This document shows positions 22,821-34,100 of a stretch of 64,000 bases of DNA, in pieces. A program made the translations under genes and the position numbers. Positions within the stretch are counted from its first letter, which is position 1. Every line of letters begins with the position of its first letter. Below the pieces are notes generated by a model. That model saw only the letters and a list, made by a program, of their open reading frames with translations. It did no database searches and was not told where the DNA came from. Source of the DNA: Yamagishiella unicocca (taxonomy: Eukaryota; Chlorophyta; Chlorophyceae; Chlamydomonadales; Volvocaceae); the NCBI GenBank assembly GCA_003116995.1, contig BDSL01000024.1:930001-994000 (forward strand). The letters are read 5' to 3'.

Positions 22821-24419
22821 GCTGGCTCTCCCATGTGGGCAATAGGGCCGGCCCTCCCATGTGGGCGGTGGGGCCGGCTCTCCCATGTGGGAAGGTCCAG
22901 GCACGACGGACTGTTACACATGCATCATCAGCTGGATGGGCATCCTGGTGGTGGTCCGTTGCAGGTAGGTGCGGCAGCGGGCAGGGCAGGCAGGCAACTT
23001 GGCCGGCGACTAGGAAAGTCAGGTTCGGGAAACGTTACTTCGTTGGATTGCCAGTCGCGAGGGTTTTGGGTACCTTAAGTAGGATGCTGCCTGTTGCTTG
23101 CTCGCGTGTCCATTGCACATCTTCTAACGTGTCCAAGTTCAGTGCTGATGCGTCACCCATACATGTTACAAGCAATCTCACACAATGTTAACTAAACCAA
23201 AACCATGTTCCCATCGGATTACAGGCGGCGGAGCTTCTTTCGGATGCTGGTGATGCGGCGGTGACGTACGAGACGTGCCGTCGCTACCGCCGCTGCTGCT
23301 GCTGGCGACACTTCGAGGCTCGACTGCAGCGTCAATTCGATCTGGAACCCTGCACGGCAAGGTAGGCAGTTGAGTCCGGGCACGGAGGTGGCCGCTGGCT
23401 GGGTGTTTCGGTTTGGGGATGAGGTACGGCCAGGGCAGGCAGGCCACTTGGCCGGCGACTAGGAAGGTTAGGTTCGGGAAACCTTCGTTGGGTTGCGTTT
23501 TCGGCTTGCATTGCTCGCATCGCGCGCGGCTTCCGTGGAGGATCGATAGGGTGGGGCAAGGTATCTGCTGCACCGCCCAGCCAGCACTTCAGCCAGCCAG
23601 CTCACCCTTCAGCCTCAGCCAGCCGTCAGTCAACCGCGCAGCCTTCATCAGCAGCCAGCTTGCAGTAATTCAGCCTTCGGTGCAGCGGACGCCTTGCCCC
23701 GCCCTTCGTCCCGGCGTACCCTGTGCGTGTGCCAAGCCACATACGTACAGGTTACCGTTGTTGTCCGTCGCTTACCCTGCTTTAGCAAGTTTGTGGACCC
23801 TCCGACATTTATCATTGCCGCCTCAACGAAGGAATTCCGTCTCTGACTACTGCTACATGCCCCCACCTCCTGCCACTCCAATTTGCCCACCGTATATTGC
23901 CCGAGCTTTCCTGCTCCTCGTCGCCCGAGACCTAGCCTGCGTACGACTGCGCGCCGGCCGGAGCTCCCCGCTGCGAGGATTGGCGCCTGCAAGGGTCGGC
24001 CGTCTTACTTGGCAGTGTAATCGCTGGCCCCCTGCTGCTGTCCCCCTGCTGGTGAACATCGACAGCGTAAGGTACGTACGCAAGAGCGGGTTCTGGGGGG
24101 GAGAGAGTGGATGAGAGAGATGCAGGATGTTGGCAGCGTAGGAGGGGGTTATTACTTGGTCATGTAGCCGGGTTGGAATACGTACGATGCTGGCGCGTAA
24201 TAGACAGTCATCACAACTCATCTCAAGCAGTCCTCATCCATGGTGTCCCGCAGATACCCTACGTTCCAGGGGAGCTCCGCATCACCGCGCGGTTCGGCGG
24301 TGGCAAGCAGCTCCCGCCATCGTAAGCTAGCCACCGCCGCTGCTAGACATACAGCAGGCGGCCACCACGGAGGAGCTTCTTTGGCCATCACGGAGCCCTT
24401 TCCAGGTAATTTTTTTTTT
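22820..24419. other. repeat-rich intergenic region
   Basis: It contains two direct copies of a 75-bp segment (22980-23055 and 23425-23500) that share GCAGGCAGGC and CGACTAGGAA. A possible exon-like stretch at 23224-23361 is flanked by AG and GT and encodes a Cys/Arg-rich segment (CRRYRRCCCWRHFE). No complete gene could be assembled and no family was recognised. Confidence 0.4.
22825..22896. repeat. short tandem repeat (CTCCCATGTGGG)
   Basis: Three imperfect copies of a unit of about 31 bp containing CTCCCATGTGGG. Confidence 0.75.
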
Positions 24420-25103
24420 GTTGTAACGGTTACAGTGGGTTCCAGACCAAGAGGTAGAACCATCGGGCGCATCGCCTGACACTGAACGAGACGGAGGAAA
24501 CAAATACCGACATGCACCGAAACAAAGGCAAACCACCAGAACACCAAGTTGACAGGCCGTAGGCATACAGAGCAGCAGCCAGCACCCCAGGGGGAATTTG
24601 CACTAGAGGCTCCCCTATCAGGAACTGGCCGCCAACCAACCTAACAGCCCAGCACCCGACGAACCAGTGAAGCGCCGCAACGGTGCAAACATCGGAACCC
24701 GCCACCTCTCATCCCATAATGCACGGACCCCTAGCAGGGCTCAACACGCTTATATAGCCAGAAAGTATGAAGCACGGGAAACCCCGCTCCCCAAGACAAC
24801 CCGAGCCGATCAGGAATCCACCAGTACCTCAGCCGGTCCCCCGCACACAAGGCGATTGGCGACAACCCGCAAGAAAGGATGCCGAGGCCCCACTGCATCC
24901 CAGCCTTTCTGGGGAAGCCCCAGCGCAGCAAAGCCCCTCAAAAGGGCCCAAAACTCCACCACCCCACGGCGAACGGCGCGATCCAGAAGACCACTACCCG
25001 GAGTAAGAGGGGGACCACCAGCCCCCGCCCTTTTCAAGGCCGCGGCCATAAAACGGCGCCCCACCTCCATGGCAGTAATAGCCGCCAGGACTACTACATC
25101 CCA
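24420..25103 (-). mobile_element. 5'-truncated copy of LINE A
   Basis: The 684 bp are nearly identical to 17261-17943: the LINE A 3' UTR plus the last 86 codons of its reverse transcriptase ORF and a little more. The 3' side carries a tail seen on the plus strand as nine to ten T before GTTGTAACGG. The copy is far too short to be functional. High identity to LINE A suggests recent activity. Confidence 0.9.
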
Positions 25104-25378
25104 TAATGTGCTTGGTGAGGGATCGATGGGCGGGCTTCGGGAATTCTGTAGGGCATGTATGTGCTGGGCTGGGTTTGGGGGTCAAGTACGGCATGCTTGA
25201 CGGAGGTAGGGTCCCTTTAGGAGCTTTGCGTTTGGGACTGGGCGTTTGCCTGCGGCGGCACGGCTGCGTGCTCGCTGGCAGGTTCGTTCCGTCGTCGTCT
25301 CCGACCGGGGCGTGTGGATGAGGGCGGGGTGATCGCGTATTGAGCGCCCCCCGCCCTCCGCCCTCCGGGGTGATTGCG

Positions 25379-25520
25379 CCCCCCGCCCTCCGGGGTGATT
25401 GCGTCAGCGCGCCAGGACGCTGGCGCCCCCCGTATTCCCGCCTTAGTGTCCATTCCCGCAGGACTGGAGGCAGCCCCATGCGGTGGACCCCCCAGGTCCC
25501 CATGTGGGCGTTAGGGGCCA
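25379..25520. repeat. 140-bp dispersed repeat, copy 2
   Basis: Second copy of the repeat at 22683-22820. It is preceded by two short partial copies of its first bases (CCCTCCGGGGTGATTGCG) at 25330-25400. Confidence 0.85.
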
Positions 25521-25833
25521 CAAGCGAGCTTCTTTAGCCATCATGGAGTCCTTGGGAGGACGTTGAGCCCGGGCTCGGGGGGGACCGCTGGGCCTGGTTT
25601 TGGATATGAGGTGTGGTGTTCAGTAACAGTTACGTCATCATAATACTGGTTGTACGGCATCTGACCAGTCGTATAATTGGGTAGGTCTGATGTACTATCT
25701 AAAATCGGTAGTCCTTACTACCACCACTCGGACGCAGGTAGGGGCACAGGCCCTGGGCATGCGTGGATAATCAGGTGTGTATGTATAATCATATGATTAA
25801 TGTATTGGAATTCGGTTATATCTGCAAAAGGTC

Positions 25834-26035
25834 ATGGAAACGCACCATCTGGCGCATCGCCTGACACCGAAAGAGATGCAGGTAGAAGAACAAACCAGGG
25901 TGCGGGCTGCTGACGTTTTCGTCCCTGTACTGCTCACTGGTGCCTTATTAGTTGCTGGTTTGTCTTGTGCTGAGCGACTGGGTTTCTGTTTCGTTCGTCT
26001 ATTTCAGTGCCCGGCGATGTGTTACCTATGCTTCT
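25834..26035. repeat. diverged remnants resembling the LINE A 3' end
   Basis: The stretch at 25838-25880 resembles the LINE A tail around GCGCATCGCCTGACAC. An inverted, weaker resemblance appears at 25980-26030 (CAGTGCCCGGCGATG). This is probably an old element of the same family. Confidence 0.4.
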
Positions 26036-27774
26036 CGGTAAGGAACCCACCATAACAAGTACTTCTACCCCCCCTTTTCTGCTTCGGCCATGCCAATTTC
26101 AGGTCCTTGCCGATTGCTGCTGTTCCAAAGTGTAAAGGATGATTATAAATATCTTTTGGGGTCCACAATCAATCAGATCGGGGTAAACGAGAGCAGATCC
26201 GAACGGGGGAGGTGAGGGAGGGCAACGCTGCGCAACCCCACACCACAACACCAGCCCTTCTGCGCTCCACCTTATTAACACATAGAATGCACATCAGACG
26301 TGACCCGTTCTTATTCGAAGGCCGTACATGTTTGGGTTTCCGTACCCTCCCTGCCCATTGGTATTCCTCACCAATAGCCGTCCCAGTCAATAACTTCCGG
26401 CCAAGGAGGAAGGTACCGGCACCAATGTTTTCACCAGGCCCCCCACAAACGAGCTTTCGCAAACATCAGCACCACAGCCCCCGGCCCCGCCACCATCATG
26501 GTCGGCAACTGAACGTCAAATTAGGTCAGCCAAGAAAGGTTACGGAGCTTCAGCCACAGTGTAAGATGTTCGGGTCGTTCGTCCGGTCGATAATCTCGGG
26601 CGAAGGTGCAGCCAAGAGGGAACATCGGAAACACCAATTGCCGTCATCGGGAGCCAACTCAGCCCGACCACCGCCTAGGCCATATGCCGGTGCTGCAGCA
26701 CGCCACGACAGCAGCTTTGTCCTGTCCCAGCTCTTAAGCGCCCGCAGCAAAACGCACGGCCACCGTCATAACCTTCCTTCGAGCGCGTGCACTTGGGCGT
26801 CCATCCATCCGGATGCGGCAAAACAGCCATCCATGCAAAAGCAAGCACCAGGCACACCGTACGGCGCCGGCACAGCGAGTAACCAGGGTGCCGCAACGCA
26901 GCCCCAGCCCCATACGGGTCGCACTGCGCACACCTCGTGAGCCTCATGGTGAGGCTCCGGAAGCAACAGTACCGGGCGCTGGAACACGAGGATCACGGAA
27001 ATTCGGAAAGCGGCGGCGCGCCGCCGTGGGTTACCGGTACCACACAATCGCCAATTTATTTTACAGGGCTGGGCCCCTGGCAGTGCTCTGTCGGGGACGC
27101 ACCAAACGCCACACAGTACGTCCTGGCCGGCCCCGAGAATCCTGCTCGTCCCGCCCGCCGCGCCCCCGCACAAAACCGCCCAAAGAAAGGCCCCCGCAGC
27201 CCTCCCGGCTTGGCCTTGAACCCGCTCTTGGAGGCCGAGTTGCTTCCTGCCACATCCATCAACAGCTTCGGCGACGCAGCCATCGGACGAAGGTTTTGCA
27301 GCACACGCTTTAAGTTGAGCAAGTAATGTACCGTGCTAGTCGCTCAGTTCTCCTCTCTGTCTCTCTCTCTCTCTCCCTCTCTCTCAGCCTGACTTCCTTT
27401 TCAAATTTAAAAACAAACCTAGACCCAGTCGAGCTTTTATCAAATATGCCGGGAAAGCGTCTGACGCACGCCCTGGTGCGCAATTGCTTTGCGCCTGGCG
27501 CACGCACGCATGCCGCGCGGTCGCCCATACACCTATTCCTCCTACCTCCCTACTAGCTCTTTCCCTCACGCCCTCTCGCCCTTCCGTCCTGCCACACTTT
27601 AGCAGCAGCACCCCACGACCGCAGCCGTGCCTGTAGCACAGCAACAACAACCGCGCACCGCGGCTGCAACAGCCATCAGTGCAAGGGTGCTGCCAGCGGA
27701 TGTGCTGCAATCCTCCCACCCGCCAGTCCGGGCCGCCCGCCCGGCCGCTCGCCCGGCCCCAAGTCGCGCAGGAC

Positions 27775-27775
<1 letters not shown>

Positions 27776-27813
<38 letters not shown>

Positions 27814-27872
27814 ACCAGCCAGCCAGCCAGCCAGCCAGCCAACCAGCCAGCCAGCCAGCCAGCCTGCCAGCC
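27776..27872. repeat. CCAG tetranucleotide microsatellite
   Basis: About 24 CCAG units with a few CCAA and CCTG variants, downstream (3') of the EDR2-like stop codon. Confidence 0.95.
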
Positions 27873-27946
27873 TGCCAGTGCCAGTGTCGGTGCCAGTGTC
27901 GGTGCCAGTGTCGGTGTCAGTGTCGGTGTCAGTGTCAGTGCCTCAG
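27873..27946. repeat. GTGCCAGTGTCG dodecamer repeat
   Basis: About six imperfect 12-bp units continue directly from the CCAG array. Confidence 0.85.
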
Positions 27947-28130
27947 CGCTTGTTGGAAGTGGCGCTAGATGCACCGCTGGCGCTGATTGATGCGAAGGTC
28001 CGGGAGGAGGGCGAAGGCTGCGAAAGCAGCAGACGCGCGAGGGGGGCTGTCAGTTGGTCCTCGGGGGTGCGGAGGAGGCAGCGGGTGATTACGGGGTTTT
28101 GCGTGGCGGTGGTGGTGGTGGTGGGTGTTA

Positions 28131-31100
28131 TTAGGGGGAATTGTGCGACGGCGGCGCCTCCGGACTGCCACCTCCACCTACAGCGCTGTCGGTGGTCAAG
28201 CCGCTCCCTCGACGGCGCAGCCCCGAGGCGCCGACGCTGCTGCCGGCCCCCGCCAGCTTCGCGGCGGCGGCGCCGCCGACGCTGCCGCCGCCGTTGAGGC
28301 TGCCGATCGAGGGGATGCCGAGGCTGCCGACCGACCCGGGGGTCTGCCGCAGGAGCTCGGGCGGCGCGACGTTGGATGGCCGCAGCGGGATCTCGTTGCT
28401 GACGTCTATGAGCTTGGCGTTACGGGTGTCTAGGTTGTAGAGGCGCAGGGTGCCCAGCAGGGCCTCGGGCAGCTCCCAGGGGGTGGTGCCTTCAAGCGGG
28501 GTAGGGAGGGGAGGAAAAGAGCGAGGCGGGGACAGGGGCGGTCGGGGGAGGAAAAGAGCGGGGCGGGGACAGGGGCGGTCGTGTATTTGGGAAAGCGGAG
28601 CGGGACGTGGGGAGGCGTTGTTTTGTAAAGTGGGTGTGATGTGGGAGAGCTTGGTGGGAAAGGAACTAAGGAATGGGATTGTCCCAGCGTGCGAGCTACC
28701 CCCCAAGCGCAGCGTCCTATGGGGGGTGAGGGTGGCGCGTGCAGCCTATGGTACGGCACTAGGCGCGATCCCTAGTGTTCGTTGTTTCAGGCAAAACTCG
28801 TGTATGGATGCGACCTCTGACGGCTGATGATCCGCCTCTCCCCGAGACCGCTGAACCGGAACAAACGGCCAACTGCCAACCGCCAGCCGACCGCCGCTGC
28901 TCACCCTCCAGAACGAAGCCCATGTCGATCACTAGCGAGCGAGTGGCCCCGCGGACCAGCCCCGTCACGTACGACGCCACGTTGTTGGCGGAGATGTCGA
29001 TGTCAATCTCGATGTACTGCGTTTCATAAGGTGACGTGCATACGGCACGGAATGGGCGAGAGAGGAGGCAGTGCGTACGGCACGGAATGGGCGAGAGAGG
29101 AGGCAGTGTGTACGGCACGAAATGGGCGAGAGAAAAGGCAGTGCGTACGACACGGAGTGGGCGAGAGATAGAGGAGGCAGGGAGGCAGGCAGGAACTGAG
29201 TGACGACGCCAATCACCCCCCGCTCTTCATGTTAATCAAGTGCCCAAATGGACACGGCTTAAACGTGTGCTTACACCCCCCCTTCCCCCTGCGCCCCACC
29301 TGCGGAGTCTCGTAGTAGATGGTCCTCAGCTGCTTGCCCAGGATGACCGGTGTGGTGCCAACACTCTGCTTGATCATCCAGGAGCCGTCGGCGATGTGGG
29401 GGATGAGCTTGAGCATGTGGTTTCGAGTGGCTGTGGCGCCGTTCATGTACCTGTCCAGGGGTGTAGGCGATGATGGCGGCGGCGGGAGGAGGAGCAGCAT
29501 GGGCCAGGATTCGCCAGGGTGTGACACTCCCTTCCAAGCCCCTCCCCGCCACCCATTTGTTCAGCACCCCAGCCCATCCCATCCCAGCCCAGCCCAGCCC
29601 GGCCCATACCACCACCCCCGGGTCTTCCTCGAAACCCCCGGTTTCCTCGCCGCCAGCTCCCCCCTCCACCCACTTGTGCAGCACAAAGTCGAAGGGCTCC
29701 CAGTCGTGGTCGTCCTCCATGGGGTGAGCCGGGGGGTTGCCCAGCTGCGAGGGGTGGCGGTCCGTGACGAAGGTGGCCACGATGCCCAGCAGCGGGGTGC
29801 CGGGGATGACCAGGTGGATCACCACGGCGAAGGGCGCACCGCCCTCCCTGGACCGGCACGTGAGGAACGGGAGGAGGGGGGCGGAAGGACGCCCGTGAGC
29901 GTACACGAGGGCACACGAGGGAGACCCGTGGATGCGAGAAAAAACCGTTTGCCGCCCTCCCCCCCCGTGTCCACCCGCTCCGCGCCTGGCTGTTGTTCCT
30001 AACGCCCCCGTGTCCACCCGCTCCGCGCCTGGCTGTTGTTCCTAACGCTCCCTGTCCACCCGCTCCGCGCCTGGCTGTTGTTCCTAACGCCCCCTGCTGC
30101 CCCTTGCCCGCATGCTTCGCGTCGACCGCCTTCCCCACCCGCTCTGGGCCCTGGTCAGGTGAGTTCCGCCGCTGGGTTGGTCCTCTGTTCTGGTAGTTTT
30201 TTGCTAGTCGTTGCGTTCTTGTCTGCGGGCGTCGGGACCTGCGTCTGGGCTTTCGCGTCTCCCATGGCGGCGCGGCGCGGCTTCGGCCTCCTCTCCTGGA
30301 CGACCGCGGACCTTCTCTGGTAATGACCGGCTTCCTCACGCATCTGGTCGGTATTCGGGCGGGTCGGGACTGGGACTCCGACTAGGACTGGGACTGGGAC
30401 CGGACCGCGATGTCCGCTCTCCCATAGCGCACCAACTCCCACAGTTCTCCTGATAGCGCCCAAAACCGGTTCTGCGAAAAGTTTACGTGCGTCGCGCGGG
30501 GTCCTCGCTTCCTTTCGTCTCGCCGTAGCCGATATAGCTTAGCCGCCAAAGGTCATATTACGACCTTCGGCTTTCGTATCCCCAACCCAGTTCTCCCGCA
30601 TGCATCTCAAAACTTCTGTTTTAAACGATTTTTTTCGGACATCCACGGGTTTCCCTCGAACCCCCCAACCAATAGGAGGGCGTCAATTGGCGCGGCTCTA
30701 ACTCTGGCTGGGGCGGCCAGAGGCCGTGTGTGTCTCTGCTGTGGTACTCTTGTGCCACAGTCTCCGTTCTTCTCATCGGGCCGTCCAGCCGTACGCGCGC
30801 GCGCCGCACCTTACGCCCCGGCGCTCCCGTTTCCTCAAATCAAACCATATTGCAAGCACTCTAGGTTTTAGTTTGCACCACGCGTCCCCGGCCGTCGCAT
30901 ATGCAAGCGCTTCCGGACCAGCTTCCCGACGACCATGCCGTCCAAGTCGCGAGTGCGCTCGCGCTCACAACCTCCGCTTTCCGCAGCAACTGGCCTACAC
31001 AAACTCAGCGGATCTCCCGGATCCTTCGCGGCGACCCGCTCCAACAACCGGCGGCCCTCACCGCTCTCCTGGCCGAGCGTCTGGCTTTCATTGGCCAGCC

Positions 31101-34100
31101 TGCTCAGGATCAGCTGCTGGCCCAGCCTGACCCTGTGGGCGTGGTTTACGCCGCCTTTGCCCTCCCTGCCCGCCCCGTCGCGCTCTCGCTCCGCCGGCTC
31201 CGCTCTACCTGACCGCCGCTGCGCCCACCAGCGGCGGGGCCCACACCTCGTCGGGCCAGCCAGCAGCCCCAGACCCCCCTGCCGGCCCCGGCGTCCAGCA
31301 GCCACAGCAGCCGCAGCACCCAGCCCCGGCGTCCAGCAGCCACAGCAGCCGCAGCACCCAGCCCCGGCATCCAGCAGCCACAGCAGCCGCAGCACCCAGC
31401 CCCGGCGTCCAGCAGCCACAGCACCCACCCCCAGCGTCCAGCAGCCACCGCAGCCGCAGCCCCCAGCCCCGGCGCCCCGCCGCCGTCCCGGCGGCCCGCG
31501 CCCGCCGCCGTCGCCCCAGCGTACCCCGCACTTGTAATACGCCGCCGGCTTCCCTCCGCGCCCCCTCCCTCCCTCCGCACCTCATCCCGCGCTAGCCCCT
31601 CCGCCCCCTCCACGCCCCCAACACCCCCCCAACCGCAACCGAAACACCCCTAGGAAACTGTTCCCGACGCCACGCTCTCCGCCCCCCCCCCGCCCCTTCG
31701 CCCACCCGCGCACCCGCCATTCGCACACTGTCTCCTCCCACAGCCCCTTCTACCCCTCCCCGCCCGGACCGCCGCTCTCCCCCGCGTCCCTCGCCGCCGG
31801 CGTCGCACTGTGGCGGCGCCGTCCTCGCTGTGGCAGTGCTGTGGGGATCCGACCAGCCCGGACCGCGCACTGCCTCCCCCCGGTATCCCGTCTCCTCGCC
31901 TGCTAGCCTTGCCCCCCTGTCCCGCATCTTCACGCCCCATATTTTCTCACTTCCTCCCTCCGTCATACAGGCCTCCGCCGTACAACGCCGTACAACGCCG
32001 TACCAGCCCGCGTCCCCGTCTCCCCGTATATCCGTCCTCCCCTTTCCTGCCTCCGCCTCTTTCGCCGCGCCGCTGGGGCCTCTTCGTTGCTTTGACCCCT
32101 GTCCACCCGCTCCGCGCCTGGCTGTTGTTCCTAACGCCCCCTGCTGCCCCTTGCCCGCATGCTTCGCGTCGACCGCCTTCCCCACCCGCTCTGGGCCCTG
32201 GTCAGGTGAGTTCCGCCGCTGGGTTGGTCCTCTGTTCTGGTAGTTTTTTGCTAGTCGTTGCGTTCTTGTCTGCGGGCGTCGGGACCTGCGTCTGGGCTTT
32301 CGCGTCCCCCATGGCGGCGCGGCGCGGCTTCGGCCTCCTCTCCTGGACGACCGCGGACCTTCTCTGGTAATGACCGGCTTCCTCACGCATCTGGTCGGTA
32401 TTCGGGCGGGTCGGGACTGGGACTCCGACTAGGACTGGGACTGGGACCGGACCGCGATGTCCGCTCTCCCATAGCGCACCAACTCCCACAGTTCTCCTGA
32501 TAGCGCCCAAAACCGGTTCTGCGAAAAGTTTACGTGCGTCGCGCGGGGTCCTCGCTTCCTTTCGTCTCGCCGTAGCCGATATAGCTTAGCCGCCAAAAGG
32601 TCATATTACTACCTTCGGCTTTCGTATCCCCAACCCAGTTCTCCCGCATGCATCTCAAAACTTCTGTTTTAAACGATTTTTTTCGGACATCCACGGGTTT
32701 CCCTCGAACCCCCCCCGTGTCGGGGGGGAGGGCGGCAAAAACGAACCGGTGGTGGGGGATGCCGCATGACGCTTCTAGGTTTGGGGCAGTGCAGGGGCGG
32801 TGTAGGAGAGGGAGTACGATGATAGTGGCCGTGCCGCCTAAGATGACGGCCGCGCCCGCCTGCCCGCGAACACCTGAATACCCGCCCGCGTAGTACACAC
32901 AAACCTGCCGCTTCTCCGGTCCCCTCCGCCCTTTCCCTCCTCCCCCTTCCCAACCTTAACGGCTGCCGCCCTACCCCGTCCCTCCCACCCCTCCCATACG
33001 GAGGTGGTCTTCTCGGTCCCCCACCTCCCTCCCACACGGAGGCGGTCTTCTCGCCACCCCACTCCCCTCCCACCCCTCCCGCCCCGCACCTGATGGCCGG
33101 TATGAATCGGGCCACGTGCTCGTGCATGCGCCCTGGCGGCTGCTGGATGACGTCCATGGAGGCCAGCACGAAGCGGCTGTCACCGGCGGGGATCTTCTTG
33201 CGGTCCTTGAGGTAGGTGGGGCCGCGGATCTGGGGACGGGGGGGGGGGAGTCAGGGAGGTTGGGTTGGTCGTTTGGGTCGTTGAGGTAGGTGGGGCCGCG
33301 GATCTGGGGACCGGGTTTTAGGGTTTGAGGGAAGGTGGTCAGGGTGGTGGTGGGGGGGGGCGTTGGGAGTGGTGGAGGTGGGCAATGGTGAAGGAACGGG
33401 AAAGGGAGGACAGCTGGTCACCTCTGCTGTCCCGCCCTCTGCCCCGCCCTCTGCCCTACCTTGAACGGCGCGTCCTTGCCCGGCTGGTGCAGGTTGTCCC
33501 ACACCTTGGGGTCCAGGAAGGACAGGCTGCGCATCCGATCCAGAACCTAGCGGGGTGGGGGTAAAGGATAATCCGTGAGTCCGCGACCGACAAACCAAGG
33601 GCTATGAAGGTGGTGGTCCAGAATGGGGGGATAGGGGGTGACGGGAGAAGAGGTAACGCGGGGGAGGAAGAGGGCGGGTGTCGAGAATGCATACACACTC
33701 AATGCGTCGCAGCCAAAACGTCATGCCCCAAACTATTCGCCGGCTAGCCTTTTCTCATCCGTCTCTCACCTCGTGTAAACGCGTCTCCTCGCCCCCCCAC
33801 CAAACCTGTCCTCTTCTGTAACCCCCCGAACCTCATCCCCCCCCCTTCCCGGAACCGTGTAACCGGTCCTTATGGCCCCCCCCCCGGTGCCAACTATCCT
33901 GTCCCGTTGCGTAAACCGGTTTTTACACACACCCCGGTTCTTTTACCTAATCCCCCCGGAACCCGGAACCTCCGCTCCATCCTCACGCACATCGTCCATC
34001 GACTCGTACTGCCTCGCTGACGGGCTGGCCATGGGGCTTGACTCCGAAATCACGGACGCAGCAGCGGCGGCCGCGGCGCCGCCCGCCGAAGCGAAGGCGC

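Larger units (their letters stand above)
26036..28130. other. intergenic, no confident gene
   Basis: A 242-codon frame (26212-26940, plus) and an 88-codon frame (27056-27322, minus, ending next to a TGTAA) are open. Neither has a recognisable domain, and they may be chance frames or 3' UTR of the EDR2-like gene. The stretch at 27355-27390 is a CT repeat, and 27776-27945 is tandem repeat. Confidence 0.4.
29946..32743. mobile_element. 2.8-kb element with short inverted ends and 0.6-kb direct repeats
   Basis: The ends are inverted copies: CGTTTGCCGCCCTCCC at 29946 and, on the opposite strand, CGTTTTTGCCGCCCTCCC at 32743. Inside lie two direct repeats of about 616 bp (30051-30666, 32098-32715) that differ at only a few positions. 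The left one is preceded by two extra partial copies of its first 45 bp or so. The internal 1.4 kb holds a 103-codon frame (30904-31212) and a 39-bp minisatellite; no reverse transcriptase, integrase or transposase is recognisable. The whole element lies in intron 14 of the EDR2-like gene. The direct repeats resemble LTRs, while the outer inverted ends resemble a DNA element. The class is undecided; it is probably non-autonomous. Confidence 0.6.

Noticed and set aside
26212..26940. A 242-codon plus-strand frame as a gene
   Set aside because: No recognisable domain, no splice partners, and composition like the surrounding DNA. The reverse strand is similarly open.
30155..30463. About 100-codon frames present in both 0.6-kb repeats as a conserved protein
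   Set aside because: Their identity follows from the recent duplication of DNA, so it is not evidence of selection. No domain is visible.
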